Assembly (NCBI RefSeq): GCF_032854445.1
Contig: NC_088301.1
Coordinates: 3,222,001 to 3,286,000 of the forward strand
Length of the DNA: 64,000 bases
Reading direction: 5' to 3'
Source: Liolophura sinensis
Lineage: Eukaryota > Mollusca > Polyplacophora > Chitonida > Chitonidae
Shown here: piece after piece, positions 13,331-24,837 of the stretch
Numbering within the stretch: position 1 is the first letter of the stretch
How the letters are laid out: every line of letters begins with the position of its first letter
The notes under the pieces: generated by a model
What the model was told of the DNA's origin: nothing
Seen by the model: only the letters and a program-made list of their open reading frames with translations
The model's database searches: none
Made by a program: the position numbers and the translations under genes

Positions 13331-14621
13331 GATCGACAGGTTCAGGTATAGTGTATATCGAGTTATTTATTGACAATTACGAAACGTGTGACTTTGACCG
13401 TTGTTCTGCAAAGATTGTGAATTAGGAATTGTGGTTGGTACATTTGCTGTAAGAATCAGTATACACGTTTTATACTTCTTAAATTCAGAGCTTTTAGGTG
13501 TAGCGGTGTTTGAAGTTTTGACTTAAATCTATAAAGGGCACAAAATTGAAGCTGATTGGCTGACAATGGAGACAAGGTTTCCTGGATTTGAAGAAATTTG
13601 CCTTACCCAAATTTCAGCTTAGCCTAGACATAACATGTAATAGGCTGGCTCTCACACTAGCTAATCTGAAACGATTCAGCATCATTGCAAAACGCCTGGT
13701 TAATACTGGCTCTGGTCCTCAATACGCCTTTTCTGGTGTGCATCGCCCCGTTGGGGCGCAAAACACCTATGCAAATCAATCCCGCTCGTGCTGTAATGTG
13801 AGCCTGAGCATGAGCACAAAGGGGCTCGTATACGGAATCTTGCATAGCACCGATGTCATCGTTCAGCCATTTTCGTTGATAATATCCAAAGAAAAATTGG
13901 TGCCATGGCTAACACCTGCGCTAAAATCTAGCAGTACATGGAGTTAGTGATAGGTTTACACGAGGCCGGGTTGTCGCATTATGACCCGCACATTATTTAA
14001 TGTGGAGAAATACAACCCTTGCAAATGACCACTGTTCTTTCTGTGTTGACAGAGGGAATTGATGAAAACGAAGACATTTACGTCATTTAATGGCAGTCGT
14101 GTTTTTTTTTCTTTCGCCTTTGCTTAGGAACGTGCTTTCACTCAATTCTCTGACTAATGAATCTGTCCCAACTTACCAGATTTTCGGAAGTCCACGTACA
14201 TTGTCTTGATTGACATAATCCTACCCCGTTTCTCAGCTTTTCAAAGCTCACGGCGACGAAACTATCATAAGGTTTCCGACAATTTATCAATCTTTCGGAA
14301 GGATACAAAAATCTAATGGAGAATGTCTTTGTCACAGTTCATTCAGCTATGCCACTTGAGACAGTTTGCTATGCAGAACCAAAAATTAGCGCAAATTTAA
14401 CCAGCGAAAACGGTCAGCTTCCTTGTTTCACTTTGATATCATGTTTGTAAAGTTCGTTGACCTTTCTTTGGTAAAGTTTTACAGCACTTTTGTTCGTAAT
14501 AAAAGCCTTTCTATTTTCTTGTGTGTCTAGTCACCCACCGTGCCGTAAAAACGTTTACGCGTCGCGTAAAAAGGGAGACAACTCGACTGACATTAGAAAC
14601 TTATGGAGAGGAGTTGATTCT

Positions 14622-14875
14622 ATGTGTGTATGTATGCTTGGGATTTAACGTCATACTTGATAATTTTTCAGTCACATGACGACGAGGAGTCATTAGGTGT
14701 GTGTACATATACTGTGTCTTCTTGTCCATGCCGCCAAAGTGCTGCCGCTTCTGAAGTATCGTAGCCTTACGCATGACACCCCACACAGTCACATTATACT
14801 GACATCGGGCCAGAAATCTAGAAGAAAACATTTTTCGGACGCACATGAAGCAGGGGGATGGACCATAAAATTGAG
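14622..14875 (+). repeat. Partial copy of a dispersed repeat of about 320 bp (family D)
   Basis: It shares 'GCTTGGGATTTAACGTC', 'GTCACATGACGACGAGGAG' and 'CACATTATACTGACATCGGG' with the longer copies at 44213 and 52350. The middle is diverged. It has no coding capacity and the class is unknown. Confidence 0.6.
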
Positions 14876-15235
14876 ACATTGATTTTTAAATCCGAAATCT
14901 GTCCTGTGTTTTCTCTATGTATTCAAGCTACCACAAACTGGACAAGCCACTCAAAATTCGTTTATAAATGAGGTCACAAGGTGGTAAAATTAGGCCCACT
15001 ACAATACGCTATCGTACATCATTTCCTGTTTTTCAATAACCGGTGACATGCTGGATAATCGCCTTACTCTAAACTCCAACCCTGTCATGTTTGGCGTCGT
15101 TTTTCTGTTTTGGTCTAATACAACTCAAATAAATAAAATGTATTTTATCTCAATTGTTGACACATGGCTACACGACAATACGTGTACAGAGTTCGATAAT
15201 ACTGAAAAACACTAGCCTATCTATTCGCGTGGAGT

Positions 15236-16795
15236 TTGTTTTACTCTCGTGTTCATCCCCACATACATCTTTACATCTGTAACATAACAGGCAGATCGTG
15301 TTTATTGTGCACACACATCTTTATCTCTCTAACGTAACAGGTAATTCTTATCTTTTTCTGCACATACATCTTTACAGCTGAAACATAACAGGCAGACCGT
15401 GTTTTTCTGCACATACATCTTGAATGCTGTAACATAACAGGCAGATCGTCTTTTGCTGCACAAGTATCATGTCCTCTGTAACATAACAGGCAGACCGTGC
15501 TTTTGCATCTTCAATTCTGTAACATAACAGGAGACCGCTTTTTTCTGCACACAAATCTTGACTTCTGTAATATACAAGTCAGACCGTCTTGTACATATAT
15601 CTTCACCTCTGTAACATAAAAGACAGACTGTTTTCTGCACACACATCTTTACTGCTGTAACATCACAGGAAGACCGTTTTATCCTGCACATACATCTTGA
15701 ATTGTGTAGCATACCAGGCAGACCGTGTTTTTCTGCTCATACATCTTCAGCTCTGTAACATAACAGGCATATCGTGATTTTTGTGCACACACATCTTAAA
15801 TTCTGAAACATAAAAAAGCAGACCGTGTTTTTCTACACACATATCTTTACTGCTCTAACGTAACGGGAAAATCGTGTTTTTTATATCTTCACCTCTGTAA
15901 CATAAAAGGCAGACTGTGTTTTCGGTACATACACCTTTACCTCTGTAACATGACAGGCAGATCATGTTTTTGTTCACATACATTTTTACTACTGTAGGGT
16001 AACTCTCACATGGTGTTTTTCTGCACACACATCTTTACTGCTGTAACGTAACTGGCACATCGTGTTATTTTTGCAGAAACATCTTTACTGCTGTAACATA
16101 ACATGCAGAGCGTGTTTTCTCTGCGAATACATCCCTAGCTCTGTAACATATCAGACTGATTGTGTTTTCTGTACATACATCTTTACTGCTGTAACATAAC
16201 AGGCAGACCGTGTTTTTCTGCATGTACCTCCTTAATTCTGTAACATAACAGACAGATCGTGTTTTTTTCCGCTCATACATTCCTTGTTCTATAACATAAC
16301 AGGCAAATCGTGTTTTTTTCTTTCATAATCATCTTTACTGCTATAACATAACAGACTGACCATGTTTTCTGTACATACATCTTTACTTCTGTAACATAAC
16401 AGGCAGATCGTGTTTTTCTGAGCAGACATTTTTACTAATGTAAAATAAAAGGCAGACCGAGTTTTTGCACATACATCTTTATTTCTGTAACTTAAAAGGC
16501 AGATCGATTTTTTTCTGCACAGACACTATTTATTCGGTAACATGACATACAGGCCGTGTTTTACTTCTGTAATATAACTGGTAAATCGTTTGTTTGTTTT
16601 TTTTTTTGCACATACATCCTCAATTCTGTAAGGTAAAAGTCAGATCGTGTTTTTCTGCACGTACATCTTTTCCTCTGTAACAAACAGGCAAATCGTTTTT
16701 TCTGAATATGCATCTTTACTGCTGTAACATAACAGGCTTATCACGTTTTTCTCCACATGCATCTTTATTTCTGTAAAATTACATTTTCATTGAAC
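15236..16795. repeat. About 47-bp minisatellite, roughly 33 units
   Basis: Units contain 'CTGTAACATAACAGGCAGA', 'CCGTGTTTTTCTGCACATAC' and 'ATCTTTAC'. The arrangement parallels the 55-bp units of intron 2 of the collagen-like genes ('TGTAACACTACAGACAAACC', 'TCTTCTGCTCTTACATCTTC'), so the two families look related. Minus-strand frames here are repeat artefacts. Confidence 0.85.
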
Positions 16796-16834
16796 ATTTT
16801 TTCTTCTGCAACACTGATTCCTCTTGACACTGCT

Positions 16835-16905
16835 CGGTTTCCTCCAACCATGTAGCTGGCCGCCGTGGAGTAAGTGAAGTATTCTCAAGTAGGGCGTAAT
16901 ACGTG
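16835..16905 (+). mobile_element. SINE 3' fragment
   Basis: 'CGGTTTCCTCCAACCATG' followed by 'CTGGCCGCCGTGGAGTAAGT' and 'CAAGTAGGGCGTAATAC' matches the SINE body near the tail. The head is missing. Confidence 0.6.
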
Positions 16906-17587
16906 TTCTGTCGTATCAGTGGCGGGCATCAAGCAGAAATGAAGCATGACACTAGGCGAAACTAGACCGTGCGCTGGCGTATTATTGGTGGGTGTCAATC
17001 TGACACCACACATGACACTAATCGAACCAGATCATGTGCTGGTGCATCAGTGATGGGCATATGTCAGGCACCAAACGATACTAGACAGTGCGCTGTGTCA
17101 GCGAGTAGGAGAAACCGCAAGTGAAACTCTCGTGAGTGATAGCGGGAAAAGTGAGATACGCGAGAGTAAACAAATGCATTTAACGTTACTAAGACGGTGC
17201 CAACGCACACTTGAACATAAACTCACATGTAACTTATGGTTTACCCTGCGTTTGTTGTTGCGACGTAAAATAACCCAACGGTGAAAGCACTGGCTTTCGT
17301 GTCCTTTTAGGTTAAAACATGATTGGTCAAGTCTTTTCTCAAGAAAGCAAAAGTTTGTAAGAGCAAAGGATAATGAGTCAACAAACGTGTCATAAATGAA
17401 TAGCCTGCCCTATCCGTAAATCAGAGCGAATCTCGCATTTCAGTTCCTTTCTCAGTTACAGTATTTGACGTTGTTGTAAAGAATATTTCATTCATCCAAC
17501 GGGAATGGGTTGTAATACGAATACCTGACGCCAAGGACAAGATATATTTCACGTTGAGATGGGGGGTGGGGTTGTGGGGGGGTTGAC
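16906..17587. other. Intergenic, short diverged direct repeats
   Basis: At 16910-17100 three loose repeats share 'ACTAGRC.GTGCGCTG' and 'GATGGGCAT'-like segments. There is a G-run at 17560-17595. No gene is supported. Confidence 0.4.
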
Positions 17588-17757
17588 TGGGGGGCTCTGT
17601 GGCCGAGGATGTTAGCACGCGCGGCGCAATGACTCAGAAGCCTCCCTCCAACGCGGTTGCTGTGAGCTCAAGTCCAACTTATGCCGGCTTCCTCTCGAAC
17701 ACGGGAAATATTCTTGAGTACGGCGTCAAACACCAATCAAATAAATCATATAAATAA
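17588..17757 (+). mobile_element. SINE with internal deletion
   Basis: The head 'GGGGGCTCTGTGGCCGAGGA' and 'GTGAGCTCAAGTCC' are followed almost directly by the 3' part 'AATATTCTTGAGTACGGCGT' and an AAAT tail. About 100 bp of the body is missing. Confidence 0.75.
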
Positions 17758-19170
17758 ACATTTCGGTCAATGGCATCAGAACCCACTCAGAAAACCTAAA
17801 AATTACATAAAGATCACATGAAAGAATTGTACATGTCGTCTTCAATATTTTTTTTTATTTTTCTTTGAAAAGAAAAAGACACTTGGATATAATTTTTGTA
17901 TGGTGGGTATTTGGGACCAACTTTTGGTATATATAGTCTGTAATAATATTATAATGAGAAGGTAACACATGTTAAATAAATGCATTTTAGAATTCGGTCT
18001 TTTCAACTAACAAATCCGTTCAACCTGGATTTTGATCATATTTATATTTTTGAGATATTCATAAATGTTATCACAATTCAGATTAAATGCATATGCTTGT
18101 ATTTGAACAACAGCTTGCATTCAAATAAATTTATTAGACAAGCATCACATCCTTATTTATGATGTTATTATGTAAGGACGAAAAATACGAAAAAGTGGTC
18201 CCAAATTGTAATAAAAACTTTAATACAGGCCAACCAGATTTAAAAGATGTTCATCACATACATGATCTGTCTTTGGACACACGCCTCAAACAGTGTCTGA
18301 CAGCGAGTATGTCGATCGCTACAGCCCACAGAATCTTAAACTTGACACTCACTTCTCTTATATCGCCAGCAGTGCTCGCGCCAGCAGTGACCTAGTACAC
18401 ACATTCTCGACAAGTCCCATTCGCTTACGTCAGCATGACCAAAAGGTCAACCTACTTCCTGTAAGAAAGAAGTTTTACCACAGTAAATAAACTTACCTTT
18501 TGATCATATGGCTATTGGGTTTTCTTCTGGGGTGTTGACAAAACGCCATGAAGCTTGGTCGAAACTACATTGGCTTTTGGTAGCGACTTTCATTTACATG
18601 GCGTTAAGGCAACTGTTTGCTACGTAGGCCCCGGGGTTTCCTGCTTTTTTAAGAAACTTTTCTTCAACCTTGTGAAGCTGCTCGGTTTAAACATCCGTTA
18701 ACCTAATAGCCTGCCCACAGCGCGTGCATGACATGGACTGTCGTCCTGGAGTAACTGGAAGCATAAAAGTATGTTCAACGATTTCAGCTGCACTGTAGTC
18801 CTCCTTCCACTTGTTGGGCTTATCGAACGCTTCCCTTGTAACTCAAATTTCTTCCCACAGTACGAGCATTCGTCCTCATCCATATCCAAAAACATTGTGC
18901 GAACTAAGTCAGTTTGACAGCCATGATGTTGTCTATGTCATGTAGTCGGTTTTCCTTCCCCTTCATGCTGACGTAAGCAAACAAAACTTGTCGATAAGGT
19001 GTGTACACGTTCTACTACGTCATTTCTGGTGCAGATTATGGCCATGAAAGAGAAGTGAGATTCTGTTGCTAATAACGATCCACATACTCGGGGTTAGAAA
19101 AGTCGATAATATATGGCTACAATACTGTCGAAGTAGCTTTAAGCAACAGTCATTTATTCATTCATTCGAA
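17758..19170. other. Upstream flank of the collagen-like cluster
   Basis: AT-rich to about 18160, then mixed composition. From about 19095 onward it aligns with the sequence upstream of copies 2-4. It contains the inverted repeat listed next. No gene is confidently supported. Confidence 0.5.
18390..19012. repeat. Inverted repeat pair around a small Cys-containing frame
   Basis: A segment at about 18391-18440 ('GTACACACATTCTCGACAAG', then 'GCTTACGTCAGCATGA') recurs inverted at about 18965-19012. Each arm holds TTACGTCA/TGACGTAA, a CRE-like octamer. Between the arms a minus-strand frame (18895-18698) starts MDEDECSYCGKKFELQG, containing one C-x2-C pair. It might be an exon fragment or part of a mobile element. 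I do not call it as a gene. Confidence 0.45.
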
Positions 19171-19289
19171 TATTAAGGGAGACAGCTACACCGACGTTAC
19201 AATCTGACAGAGGTCGGTCGGTTCAGACGCATGCTCAAACGTGACTTTATCAACACATGAAGCTGGAGATCCGCCCTCATCTAGAGAAA
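19098..19289 (+). promoter_or_regulatory. Promoter-proximal region of copy 1, TATA mutated
   Basis: It aligns with the upstream regions of copies 2-4 ('GACAGAGGTCGGTCSGTTCA', 'GACGCATGCTCAAACGTGAC'). The position of TATAAAGG in the others reads TATTAAGG here (19171-19178). An upstream in-frame ATG at 19257 would add 11 codons. The downstream ATG at 19290, shared by all copies, is the likelier ancestral start. Confidence 0.5.
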
Positions 19290-20157
19290 ATGATCTCAAT
19301 CTCTGCTTTAGGTTTTGTCATCACTGCTGTGTTTGCCGTACAGGTCATTGTCATGTTCAGCTCTCTCTATTTATTTACGCTAACCCGAACTATAGATAGT
19401 TGTTTGCTTTTCACCTGTTGGGTGATCAGTGCGGAATGCTTCAAAAAGTTATATAATTATTCCTGTTTTATTTGTCAGATCTCAGCCACCACGGATCATG
19501 GATCATCGTCTTCCAAGGAAATAGGTAAAGAATAATGCCTCCGTGTTGTAGGAGTAATGATCATATGGTTTGGGTTCTGTGACAGATGTATGTACTATCA
19601 AGACTTAGTGCAGTGATGCTAAACTCCAGATTTCCTCGGCATTTTAGTGGATAGAGGGAATGTTGAATAGAGGGAAGGTTGTTTATGATGGCGGTTAGGA
19701 AGGGTAGTTTCCGTGAGTCTGCATGTTTGCGTAGTATCCCTGGCATACAACTCTAGCAAATCCTCTCTACCTCATTTCAACTCAGAAAGCTGGATTCCAC
19801 ATGAAGACAAGGCTACATCAACAGCGTTGGCAAGTTTCCAAAGTGTCAGACAGTTTCGAGACTTGGCCGATGTGGTTTTACGTAATGCTGCGCTATTTAA
19901 TACGGCTTAACTAATGGAAGTACTTCTTTTGTGGTGGCAACCTGTAGTCTTAATTTAAATTATGGGTTAAGCCATGAGTCATCTGGAAAGCTAGCATTAA
20001 GTCTCGTTTGTGTTTCATTCGCAAATTCTGTGCTCTTTCTCTTTTGCGGAACAGTGAATTTGGTCTGTTTTAAGTTTAGGGATGTTCTTTTCTCTACCTA
20101 CATTGTACTACCGTTAGCTTGTAGAAACAACACATTATAACACATTAGCGTATTCGT

Positions 20158-20880
20158 GTGACATTAGGCCTACACAGAACAAACCACATGTGTGCTCTTC
20201 TGCTCTTACATCTTCACCCCTGTAACAATACAGACAAACCACACGTGTGTTATTGTGCTCTTACATCTTCACGCCAGTAACACTACAAACAAACCACACG
20301 TGTGCTCTTCTGCACTTACAGCGTCACCCCTGTAACACTACAGACAAACCACACGTGTCCTCTTCTGCTCTTACAGCGTCACCCCTGTGACACTACAGAC
20401 AAACCATACGTGTACTCTCCTGCTCTTACAGCGTCACCCCTGTAACTCTACAGAACAAACCACACGTGTACTCTTCTGCTCTTACATCTTCACCCCTGTA
20501 ACTCTACAGACAAACCACACGTGTACTCTTCTGCTCTTACATCTTCACCCCTGTAACACTACAGACAAACCACACGTGTGTTATTCTGCTCTTACATCTT
20601 CACCCCAGTAACACTACAGACAAACCAACGTGTGCTCTTCTGCACTTACAGCGTTAGTGTGCTCTTCTGCTCTTACACATTCACTCCTGTAACACTGCAG
20701 ACAAACCACACGTGTGCTCTTCTGCTCTTACATTTTCACCCCTTTAAACACTAGAGACAAACCATACGTGAAGTTTCCTAAAGATACGATTTCCCCTTCG
20801 TAACACTACAGACAAACCACACGTGTACTCCCTGTAAAACCAGAGGGAACCCGTGCATATACTCTGAGAAACATTAGAAA
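20158..20880. repeat. 55-bp minisatellite in intron 2 of copy 1, about 12 units
   Basis: Units carry 'TGTAACACTACAGACAAACC', 'ACACGTGTGCTCTTCTGC' and 'TCTTACATCTTCACCCC'. Eight units hold the palindromic E-box CACGTG. Diverged units continue to 21560 beyond the SINE. Confidence 0.85.
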
Positions 20881-20897
20881 GAAATCATACGTTTGCT

Positions 20898-20898
20898 C

Positions 20899-20957
<59 letters not shown>

Positions 20958-21075
20958 TTCAGGTTTCTGAACGGAGAGAAAGCCAGTGTGATAAGGTCTT
21001 GAAATCAAGGCGACTGCATTGGTGAGAAACTCTTGATTGTTTACCTCGTGCTAGTACATCAACCACCTCGGTCAT
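20898..21075 (-). mobile_element. SINE in intron 2 of copy 1, shared with copies 2 and 4
   Basis: Expanded TTTA tail (20898-20960), then 'ACGGAGAGAAAGCCAGTGTG' and head fragments. Part of the body is missing. The flanks ('CTCTTA' on the left, 'AGCTCTTACACATTCACC' on the right) match those of the SINEs at 36927 and 57297, so it is one ancestral insertion. Confidence 0.75.
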
Positions 21076-21560
21076 TCTTTAGCTCTTACACATTCACCCT
21101 TGTAACATTACAGATTATTAATACGTGTACTCTTCTCAACACACAACATCAAAGTTCTAACACACGAGACAAACCATACGAATACTCTTCTCAACATATA
21201 ACTTCAACCCTGTAATGCTACAAACAAACCATAGGTGTAATCTCTTTCTTGTTACATGGCAAACCATACGTGTACTCTCTTTTAACATGGCAAACCATAC
21301 GTGTACTCTCTTGTCACATGGCAAACCATACGTGTACTCTCTTGTAACATGGCAAACCACACCTGTAGGCTACACTCTTGTACTGTGGCAAACCATACGT
21401 GGATATATCTAAACATAAAATTTCCCTATGTAACACCACAGACAAAGGATAAGTGTATTCTTCTGAACATAGAAATTCACCACTGTGACACTACAGATAT
21501 ACCAGACAAGTACTCTTCTACACTTCGCCACTGTAACACTAGACACTGTTGATGTAGGCT
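21076..21560. repeat. Diverged intron-2 repeat units
   Basis: Irregular units with 'ACATGGCAAACCATACGTGT' (about 30-bp spacing at 21255-21400) and 'TGTAACACYACAGACAAA'. This is a local re-amplification of the 55-bp family. Confidence 0.7.
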
Positions 21561-22204
21561 ACTCTGGCGCACCTCCATATTCCCCACCTTTGTACTATAG
21601 ACATACAATACATTTCTGAACCTTTAACGTGACATCTATATAACATTACAAACTGCTTGTTAATGTATTGTAGTGCACTTGAACTCTTCACCCATTTGAC
21701 ATTACCAACAGACTATAGACGTGTGCCCTGCATTTCATCAGACACATGCGGTTTGGGCGGAGATTGTATGCTACTGTCTGACATAATTCGTGATACCGTC
21801 ATTACACGGCTTGTAAATCAACTGATTTTACGTCTTTTGGGGTCCGTAAATGATACAGACCTGCCTCACAGCACTTTGTGAAATGGCCTTTCGGCTGTAC
21901 GTAGCTAAATCGTTGTAAACGATCACAAAATGATGTCTTATGCAGTAGCTCTGTGTTATTGTATGTCCCTTCATGGAGTGAATGGGTGAAGGCTACGTCA
22001 CAGCTTGGGCCGCACAATCTGATAGCAACATGTTTAATTGGGTACAATTTTCAAGATGTCTGCCTCGACTCACACCAGCCATTTGTGCAGTATTGTCATT
22101 TTGTTCTACATGTTATTGGGTGAAATATCATTTAAAAAATGAAAATAAGTATGATACTTTTAGAAAGCTTGAGTATTATATTTTCGAATGAAAAATTGTT
22201 TTAG

Positions 22205-23535
22205 ATAGGTGCTGTATTGTCCTTTATATTGGCCCTGGTCATACTGTACAAGATGTATTCAGTTGGCCCTGGTCATACTGTACAAGATGTTTTAACTGGC
22301 GCCGTTCATACTGTACAAGATGTATTAAATTGGCGCTTAATTGACATGGTCGCCCAGATATTAGGTATTTTTGCATTATTACAGAATGACATGTGACATA
22401 AAAGTCACAGACTTTTCGTTAATCCCAGCATTATACGTTAAGTGAATGTTCAAAAAACTGAAAATTCTGGCAGAATATTTAAATGAGGCGCTGTCAATTC
22501 AGCGGAAATGGAGCATGCGCACAGCACTCGGTAAACTTCATATGTAAAGAAACATAGACCATTACTCGCGTAAAAGAAGGACTTACGGCTCGCTCGTGAC
22601 AGGTTCGGCCAAAACAAGGCGTAAGAAAATAGCCCGACAGGCTGACAAGCAAGTCTAGAGTTGTAATTCATGGTCAGTTTGAACGATGGAGTGCACTGAA
22701 GAAAGAAAAGGGCCTTACCAGGCACGAAGATGTCACAAAACTATTGCTTGATAGGTGGGTGCAAATGTCGTTGTTGTTGTGGGTAGGAGGTGTTAAACTT
22801 CTAACAGACACACGTTTCTGACTCTAGGTTTAATGAGAAGATTATTCTTAACCTTTTCTCATTGTTGTTTATGCTGCTGTAATCTGCGTGTGTCTATGTG
22901 TATCCATATTCGAAATTATCCGAGCTCGTCGACTGAATCGAAAGTCGGTATCATAGGGAGCTTTCCGAACGCTGCGCATATGCGCATTCGGGCCCATCCG
23001 GTTGAACATTAATGAGGCATAATGGCCTGTCTCTTTGTGTTGAATTCTCCGGGCTCGTACAGGCTATATACTCAATGAATATTTTTTATTTCAACATGAG
23101 TGATTTAGGGTATGAACGAACTTTTAACTTCGTTAAGACGTCACACTCAGAATTGGTTTAAAAATCAAAATTTTGAAGCAACCATGTTACTTTAAATTGA
23201 GGTTGGTCATACTATACTAGATGTATTAAATTGGCACTGTCCATACTGTACAAGATATATCAAATTGGCGCTGTTCATAATAGATTTGTTAATTAACGCT
23301 TTTCATACCATACAAGATATATAAAAGAGGTGCAGCCCATACTCTACAAGATGTGTTAAAGTGGTACACCTCATACCCTACAAGATGTATTAAAGTGGTG
23401 CACCTCATACCCTACAAGATGTATTAAAGTGGTGCACCTCATACCCTACCAGATATAAAAACTGTTATGTGTAACATGTATTAAATTGGTGCTGTTCATG
23501 CTGTACTAGATGTATTTAATTGGTGCTCTCCTCAG
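22205..23535. repeat. 34-bp minisatellite of intron 3 (copy 1), interrupted
   Basis: Units such as 'TTGGCGCTGTTCATACTGTA' plus CAAGATGTATTAAA occur at 22215-22345 and 23195-23535, separated by about 850 bp of unrelated sequence. A subset near 23350-23455 reads 'GTGGTGCACCTCATACCCTA'. Confidence 0.8.
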
Positions 23536-24006
23536 GAATTACATGTGTGCCTCATCATCCCGCTGAAATATCGGTTGAACTATAATGCCAGTACCGTCTT
23601 CAAAAAGCCCTCATATGCCAAAAAAAAAAATAAATAAATAAATAAATAAAAATATTTACATCAAAATCCATTTATTTGATAGAGTCAGTCCTTCTTTATG
23701 GAGTCCAATCTTGAGATTTAAACAATCTTAAAAGAGAAGATGGCCGTTATGATCGCCGAGGAGGTCAAGCTGACACGCCCTGTAAAGCATGAGGGGGAGG
23801 ACATGGCAGCAGAAGGGAAGGCTCGTTCTGGCCCCTCTGACGTACAACAGACAGACCTAGGTGAGATCGTGTGTAAATACATCAACAGTGGGTTGTACCA
23901 AAATACAAAACAGCCTGGCCTAGGTGAGTCTGTCTGTAATCCATCAACCATGGGGTTAGACCTGATACAAAACAGTCTGGCCTATGTGGGTTTGCCAGTA
24001 ATACAT

Positions 24007-24272
24007 AAATTTTTTTTTTTTGATTGGTGTTTTACGCCGTACTCAAGAATATTCACTTATACGACGGCGGCCAGCATTATGGTGGGTGGAAACCGGGCAG
24101 AACCCGGGGGAAACCCACGACCATCCGCAGGTAGCCGACAGACCTCCCCACATTACGGCCGGAGAGAAAGCCAGCATGTGCTGGACTTGAACTCACAGCG
24201 ACTGCATTGGTGAGAGACTCCTGGGTCATTACGCTGCGCTAGTGCGCTAACCAACTGAGCCACGGGGGCCCC
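24007..24272 (-). mobile_element. Full-length SINE in intron 4 of copy 1
   Basis: Complete head-to-tail element in minus orientation. The target duplication GTAATACAT is at 23998-24006 and 24273-24281. The target lies inside a 63-bp minisatellite unit. It is little diverged, so a young copy. Confidence 0.9.
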
Positions 24273-24280
24273 GTAATACA

Positions 24281-24837
24281 TTAAAGGGGAAGAAAATTTA
24301 AATATCACTCAAATACCAATAAAAAGAGTATGCATTTCCTCGCGGGTGCATGCGATAAAAAATTCTAATATGTACCTGAAGTTGATAAATTATAAATAAA
24401 GTCAGCGCAAAATCCGCTGTAGACGACTCCATTTTGCCTAAGAACCAGTCCTGAAGTATTCTGTGTTAGGAGGAGAATTGCCGTCGGAAACCGCCGAAGT
24501 GCAGTTTGTACATTTCCGGTAGAACCCTTCTTCCAAGAAGGTAGCGAACAATACAGTTCGTTTTTCTCTTGACGATCGGGAAACCGGAATGTTCGACGTA
24601 GGTTCCGAGTTTACACGAACAAGCCGGCAGTTTCAACGACTCTCATTGGCTCAGAGGCAACACACCCCCAGCATAAATCACAGGATGTTAAAGATGGAGG
24701 ACGCGATGGACTCAGCGATTTATGCCAGCTTTGCCGTTTTCAGGCGTTACGTGTATGGCGAGGACAAATCGGAAAATTATGCATCAGGCACCACCAGATA
24801 GAAAAAATGTGTTTTTTAAGTTTTCCTTCTCCTTTAA
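24281..24837. mobile_element. MITE-like element with TTAA target duplication (T2-like)
   Basis: Bounded by TTAA at 24281-24284 and 24834-24837. The ends are inverted: 5' 'TTAAAGGGGAAGAAAATTT' against the reverse complement of the 3' end, 'TTAAAGGAGAAGGAAAACTT'. These fit the TTAAAGGRR ends described for T2-family MITEs. No transposase frame was seen in 557 bp. It interrupts the 63-bp array directly beside the SINE's second target duplication. Confidence 0.75.

Larger units (their letters stand above)
12856..15235. other. Intergenic with scattered repeat fragments
   Basis: No gene is supported. A 119-codon plus-strand frame (13588-13947) resembles no family I know. Two repeat fragments within it are listed separately. 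Confidence 0.4.

Noticed and set aside
13588-13947. 119-codon plus-strand frame
   Set aside because: No domain, and an overlapping opposite-strand frame is also open. No supporting context.
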